DNA from: an uncultured Pseudomonadota bacterium | Lineage (GTDB): Bacteria; Pseudomonadota; Alphaproteobacteria; UBA9219 | Direction of reading: 5' to 3' | Assembly: GCA_903919315.1 (NCBI GenBank) | Contig: CAIXHP010000008.1 | Span: 1-64,000 of the forward strand | Length of the DNA stretch: 64,000 nucleotides | Shown here: piece after piece, positions 60,383 through 64,000 of the stretch | How the letters are laid out: every line of letters starts with the position of its first letter | Numbering within the stretch: the stretch's first letter is position 1 | Made by a program: the position numbers and the translations under genes | Notes under the pieces: model-generated | The model's database searches: none | What the model was told of the DNA's origin: nothing | Seen by the model: only the letters and a program-made list of their open reading frames with translations

Positions 60383-61389
60383 TCAAGCTTGCGGCGCTGT
60401 TCGGATTGCTGGGGCTGGCGGTGGCGACGGGGGTGATTGTCTGGAGCGGCTGGGATCAGGTGCTGCAAGCGTTGGCGCAGGCGGGATGGGGCATTGTCGT
60501 TGCCAGTCTGTTCCATGTCGTGCCGATGTTCTTGTGCGTCGTGGGTTGGCACGCGCTCTTGCCGGGCCGGAGCGCGCCGGGCTGGGGGCGCAGCCGTCCG
60601 GGGCATTTGTTCTTTCTCTATCTGCTGTGGATCCGCGCCGCCGTGAACAACCTGATGCCCGTGGCGCGTATCGGCGGCGAGATCGTCTCGGTGCGCGTGA
60701 TGATGAAGCACGGCGTTCGCAAATCCACCGCCATCGCTTGCACGGTCGTGGAAATCACGCTGTCGGTGATCGGCCAGTTCTTTTTTGCCCTGATCGGCGT
60801 GGGACTGTTCGTGATGCATGTGAGCGATCAGAATGTGACGATGCAACTGTTGTGGGGTTTGCTGTTGTCGGTGCCTGTTATCGGCGCTTTGCTGCTGGTG
60901 CAGCGGGCGGGGGTTTTCGGGTTGATGACCAAGCTCTTCACGCTGATGTTTCGCGACAAGTGGAAAAACTTCGCGGGCAACACGGCTCGACTTGATCAGG
61001 CCGTGCATACGATGTACCGGCGGCGCGGGCGCGTGTTGCTGTGCGGCGTGATGCAGTTCGCGTCGTGGGCGGCGGGTAGCGGCGAGATTTGGCTGGCGAT
61101 GTATTTCCTTGGCCATCCGCTGTCGCTTTTGGAATGCGTGATGATCGAGGCGCTGATTCAGGCGACCAGCAGCGCCGCCTTTGTGGTGCCGGGCGCGCTT
61201 GGTGTGCAGGAGGCGGGGTTTTTGTTGTTCGGGCATCTTTTGGGGCTGACGCCTGAAATCGCCGCCGCGCTCGCCGTCATTCGCCGCTGTCGCGATTTGT
61301 TGCTCTATGTGCCGGGGCTTGTGGCGTGGCAGGTGCAAGAGGGGCGGTGGCTGCTACGGCATCGCCAGAAATCTCTGGATAGCCGCTGA
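60379..61389 (+). CDS. Polytopic membrane protein, LPG-synthase TM / HpnL-like family
   Basis: The 336-residue protein has about eight membrane helices. Conserved features include NNLMPVARIGGEIVSVRVM and FVVPGALGVQEAGFLLFGHL, the marks of the lysylphosphatidylglycerol-synthase-type TM (UPF0104) family and its HpnL subgroup. HpnL proteins take part in hopanoid-lipid transport; the wider family may flip lipids. No hopanoid genes surround it, so function is open. It overlaps the PIG-L gene tail to tail by 36 bases. Confidence 0.82.
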   Translation: MIKLAALFGLLGLAVATGVIVWSGWDQVLQALAQAGWGIVVASLFHVVPMFLCVVGWHALLPGRSAPGWGRSRPGHLFFLYLLWIRAAVNNLMPVARIGGEIVSVRVMMKHGVRKSTAIACTVVEITLSVIGQFFFALIGVGLFVMHVSDQNVTMQLLWGLLLSVPVIGALLLVQRAGVFGLMTKLFTLMFRDKWKNFAGNTARLDQAVHTMYRRRGRVLLCGVMQFASWAAGSGEIWLAMYFLGHPLSLLECVMIEALIQATSSAAFVVPGALGVQEAGFLLFGHLLGLTPEIAAALAVIRRCRDLLLYVPGLVAWQVQEGRWLLRHRQKSLDSR

Positions 61390-62124
61390 AACTTCGTCCG
61401 GCAGCGTGAAATCGACGCGGGGATGACGAAAGGGTACCCACTGAAAGCGGGCGTACCATAGCGTGCCCGGATGCGGCGGCTGGCTGTAGTCATAGGCGGC
61501 CAGCGGTCGATAGACTTCGCGTTCCACCGCGACGTAGTTCAGGTTTTGTTGTTCCGAGGCGTAGAGTTTGAGCGCTTCGCGTTTTTGCGTCTGTTCGGCG
61601 GGCGTGAGCGTCAGGGTTTCTTCGGTGTCGTTCGGGAAGAGAAAGCGCTGGCTGTTGGTTTGGCCGTTGAAGAAATTGTATTCGGCGAATTCGAGGATGG
61701 AGGGGAATCCTTCCCGCGCCAGTTTTGCGCCGACGGCGTTCAGCGCGTCATGGTCGGCGTTGCCGCCTTCATAGGCCGGGAGCCAGATCTGGTCGATGTG
61801 GTAGGCGGCGAGGGCTTGTTGGATTTCGGCGTGGACGGTTTCCAGATGCCGCCACAAATGCCGCGCCGGGCGCGGCGACCAACCGACGGGGGTGATGCCG
61901 AGTTTTTCGGCAACGTCACGGGCCTCGGCGCGGCGGCGCTGCGTGGAGGCATCGTAATATTTTCGTTGCCACGGCCACAGGGTTTCGCGGGCGATGCAGC
62001 CGTGGGTCAGATAGAGCGTGAAAACCTCGGCTCCTTGCGCCCGTGCGCGTCCGATGGCCGCGCCACAGCCCACCACTTCGTCGTCGGGATGCGGCACGAG
62101 GATGAGGATGCGTGAGCCGAACAT
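61354..62124 (-). CDS. PIG-L family N-deacetylase
   Basis: The 256-residue enzyme has the zinc motif LILVPHPDDEVVGCGAAIGR (PHPDDE) and a second metal/catalytic block LPAYEGGNADHDALNAVGAK. PIG-L proteins deacetylate N-acetylglucosaminyl lipids or glycosides. It is 27 bases downstream of a GT4 gene on the same strand, so the pair may glycosylate then deacetylate one acceptor. Tail overlap with the HpnL-like gene is 36 bases. Confidence 0.92.
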   Translation of the reverse strand: MFGSRILILVPHPDDEVVGCGAAIGRARAQGAEVFTLYLTHGCIARETLWPWQRKYYDASTQRRRAEARDVAEKLGITPVGWSPRPARHLWRHLETVHAEIQQALAAYHIDQIWLPAYEGGNADHDALNAVGAKLAREGFPSILEFAEYNFFNGQTNSQRFLFPNDTEETLTLTPAEQTQKREALKLYASEQQNLNYVAVEREVYRPLAAYDYSQPPHPGTLWYARFQWVPFRHPRVDFTLPDEVSAAIQRFLAMP

Positions 62125-62151
62125 GGTATTTGTCCGTTCTATTTCTGTTGC

Positions 62152-63456
62152 TTAGGCGGCGTTCTTGGGCGTCTTGTTCAAGTCAGGTTTCTTGCCTCTG
62201 GCGGCTTCCCACCAGACCGCGAAGAGGTCTTCGGCTAGGACGTCCTGCCAGCTGGCCAGATGCGTGCGGCCATAGGCCGTGGCGGTTTCGCGCATGGCGT
62301 CGCGTCGCGCCGGCTCGGCAGCAAAATTCCGCAGCGCCGTCGTCCACGGCTCTACGCCGCTTTCGACCGTTTCCATCGCGGGGGTGTGGTTGAAGAGTTC
62401 CGCTACGCCGCTTTTCTTTGATACCAGAACCGGACAGCCGGAGGTCAGTGCCTCTACGCCAGCCATGCTGCGTATCTCCACTTCGGAGGCGAGGGCCAGA
62501 ACGTCGACGCTGGCGTAGAGCCGCGCCAGTTCGTCCGGTTGCACAAAGCCGGGCACGGCGACATGGCCCGCGAGGCGTTTCTTGAGATCGTCGGCGGCGG
62601 GGCCGATGCCCGCTGCGATGAGGTGAAGCGGCAGGCCTTCGGCGATCAGAGTCTCCATGGCCTCGATCAGCGTGTAGATGTTCTTGCCGACATCCAGCCG
62701 TCCTACGAACAGAACGACGAGGCGATCATGGGGGATGGCGTAGTCCCTTTCGACGCTTTCGCGGGCGCGGCGGTGCGGTCCGAACACCGCGCGGTCAACG
62801 CCGAGACGGAGATGGCGCACGCTGTCCTTTCCTAAAACGCTTTCCGCTAGCGTGAAGTCTTCGGCGCGAGTCACGAGGGCGTAGCGGCAGCGGCGTACAT
62901 GGTCGCGCAGCTTCGCTGTCATTTTTGTCTCTTGCCGTTCCGGCAGATGCCAATCCTCTATCAGTTTTCGTCCCAGCCAGCTCGACCCGAAAAGTTTTTC
63001 GATCGTTTGCCGCGTAAAAATACGCGCATAGGAGGGCGTGTCGGTGTGGAACGAGGTGACGAGCGGGATCGCGGCGCGGCGGCTGACGCGCTCGGCGGTG
63101 CGGGCAAAGGCGAAATAACCGTCGGTGGTGTGGATCGCGTCATAGCCCGCCAACTCGCGCGCGAGGGCCGGATGATAGGGCGCAAGATCGGTGTGATCCG
63201 GCACATAGGGCAAGATGGGTTTCAGTCGCGCGGTGCTGAACACCGGCGGCAACTGGCGGATGTGGGCGTGGGGGCCGAGCGTTTCGGTGCGCGTCGCGCC
63301 GGAGAAATACACCGTCAGGTCGAGCGGCAAGGCTCCGTCGGCGGCGGCCGCCGCGAGGCGCTCCCAGCATTTCACATGGCCTCCCGACTGCTGCGACCGG
63401 GGCAGGTCGATCAGGGCGGCGACGCGCAGGCGTGTTGGGGCTGTGGAGTCGGTCAT
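62152..63456 (-). CDS. Glycosyltransferase family 4
   Basis: The 434-residue GT-B enzyme (start 63456, MTDSTAPTRLRVAALIDLPRS) has the N-terminal acceptor half with PLVTSFHTDTPSYARIFTRQ, and the C-terminal nucleotide-sugar half with VVLFVGRLDVGKNIYTLIEA, LIAAGIGPAADDLKKRL and the EVEIRSMAGVEALTSGCPVL loop containing the conserved Glu. It closely resembles GT4 mannosyl/glucosyl-type transferases acting on lipids. No signal peptide. It is likely co-transcribed with the PIG-L gene and has a long, repeat-filled 5' region. Confidence 0.92.
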   Translation of the reverse strand: MTDSTAPTRLRVAALIDLPRSQQSGGHVKCWERLAAAAADGALPLDLTVYFSGATRTETLGPHAHIRQLPPVFSTARLKPILPYVPDHTDLAPYHPALARELAGYDAIHTTDGYFAFARTAERVSRRAAIPLVTSFHTDTPSYARIFTRQTIEKLFGSSWLGRKLIEDWHLPERQETKMTAKLRDHVRRCRYALVTRAEDFTLAESVLGKDSVRHLRLGVDRAVFGPHRRARESVERDYAIPHDRLVVLFVGRLDVGKNIYTLIEAMETLIAEGLPLHLIAAGIGPAADDLKKRLAGHVAVPGFVQPDELARLYASVDVLALASEVEIRSMAGVEALTSGCPVLVSKKSGVAELFNHTPAMETVESGVEPWTTALRNFAAEPARRDAMRETATAYGRTHLASWQDVLAEDLFAVWWEAARGKKPDLNKTPKNAA

Positions 63457-63597
63457 GGGCGGCGCTTCCGTGCTTCGCTTTTGGGGCGGCGAATTGTAAG
63501 ATGGGCATCTTATCCTGTCGCGCTCTATTCCGAGAGGCAATTTTCCATGACCTTCCGACGGAAACAAGCCGGAATTCCCGCGCCTTGCTCACGCCCC

Positions 63598-63724
63598 GAT
63601 TCCTCCCCCCTTGAGGGGGAGGTTAGGTGGGGGGTGGGTTCCGTTGGGGCTGTGGGCGCAAGTTCGGCAGTTACGGGATATGACCCCCCACCCAACCCTC
63701 CCCCTCAAGGGGGGAGGGCTTTTG
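63598..63724. repeat. Inverted pair of palindromic repeats (BIME-like), unit 1
   Basis: Two family elements face each other: TCCTCCCCCCTTGAGGGGGA on the left is the reverse complement of the CCCTCAAGGGGGGAGGG arm on the right, separated by about 50 bases (GGGTTCCGTTGGGG, GTTACGGGATATGA). The unit recurs 171 bases later. Confidence 0.92.
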
Positions 63725-63768
63725 AGGGTCGACGTTTTTTGCGTTCGTCTTTCGGAAAAGCGCGTCCT

Positions 63769-63894
63769 GATTCCTCCCCCCTTGAGGGGGAGGTTAGGTG
63801 GGGGGGGGTTCCGTTGGGGCTGTGGGCGCAAGTCCGGCGGTTACGGGATATGACCCCCCACCCAACCCTCCCCCTCAAGGGGGGAGGGCTTTTG
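63769..63894. repeat. Inverted pair of palindromic repeats (BIME-like), unit 2
   Basis: This unit is nearly identical to unit 1 over 126 bases, including the spacer with GGGGCTGTGGGCGCAAGT and GTTACGGGATATGACCCCCC. The two units are separated by 44 unrelated bases, indicating a segmental duplication. Confidence 0.92.
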
Positions 63895-63905
63895 GTTGGG
63901 GGCTT

Positions 63906-64000
63906 TTGGCTCTTGTTTTGCTGGGGTTGGCGTTTCCGGCGGGGGCGAAAGAGGTCTATAAGCCTGCGAGCACGTTGCAGGACGAACCGGTGTCGCTCGA
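63906..64000 (+). CDS. N-terminal part of a putative exported protein (runs off right edge)
   Basis: A frame from TTG 63906 gives a signal-peptide-like LALVLLGLAFPAGAKEVYKP then ASTLQDEPVSL, running off the edge. The frame is open further upstream but there it is repeat sequence, so the start is uncertain; no ribosome site is clear. No family is recognisable from 31 residues. Confidence 0.4.
   Translation, partial: MALVLLGLAFPAGAKEVYKPASTLQDEPVSL

Noticed and set aside
63598-63894. CRISPR or insertion sequence
   Set aside because: Two inverted-pair units with no spacers, no transposase and no target duplication visible; best described as BIME-like repeats.

Overview
The window looks like chromosomal DNA of a GC-rich alphaproteobacterium. 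Evidence for this is the aerobic cobaltochelatase pair cobS/cobT preceded by a J-domain gene, an FzlA-like glutathione-transferase-fold protein, the MoxR/DUF58/DUF4159/VWA operon beside a CCA-adding enzyme, and a phage-like cluster with gene-transfer-agent (GTA) type genes (DUF2460, DUF2163, host-specificity protein). I cannot name the genus; a Rhodospirillales-like lineage is a guess.

Layout: 1-6.7 kb holds housekeeping and envelope genes (uracil-DNA glycosylase, tRNA-Val, an XRE regulator, a periplasmic solute-binding protein, a Blc lipocalin, a porin, inorganic pyrophosphatase). 6.7-25.8 kb is a surface-polysaccharide locus. It contains an ABC-2 exporter (ATPase plus permease) with manC, then gmd and fcl for GDP-deoxyhexose, several glycosyltransferases, a large YfhO-like membrane protein, GtrA, and a CDP-sugar operon rfbF-rfbG-rfbH followed directly by a split transketolase-like pair. 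A GtrB-like polyprenyl glycosyltransferase closes the locus. 25.9-34.3 kb carries a RidA protein, a ribbon-helix-helix protein, the J-protein/cobS/cobT cluster, an HNH protein, an esterase, a SIMPL protein, an FzlA-like protein and one unknown gene. 34.3-42.7 kb holds the MoxR/DUF58/BatA-DUF4159/VWA operon and, divergently, a small membrane protein and the CCA tRNA nucleotidyltransferase.

42.7-57.3 kb is a decayed GTA or prophage: an S24-type repressor, terminase, portal, protease, capsid, connector, head closure, DUF2460, a DUF2163-host-specificity fusion, DUF2793, lysozyme and holin. The portal is interrupted by an in-frame amber codon and the connector by a one-base frameshift. The whole tail-tube and tape-measure block is absent. 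DUF2163 and the host-specificity protein are fused with loss of everything between them. 57.3-64 kb returns to chromosomal genes: prephenate dehydratase, an outer-membrane protein, a HisN-like phosphatase, an HpnL-like membrane protein, a PIG-L deacetylase and a GT4 glycosyltransferase.

A short GC-rich palindromic repeat family recurs at least nine times. It sits between cobS and cobT, inside the cca coding sequence, in a three-unit tandem array that has also amplified the 3' end of the terminase gene, after the tail gene, and as two inverted pairs (BIME-like) at the right end. The most notable points are the rfbFGH-transketolase operon, which suggests a branched-chain dideoxysugar, the repeat activity, and the particular way the phage-like cluster has been pared down.
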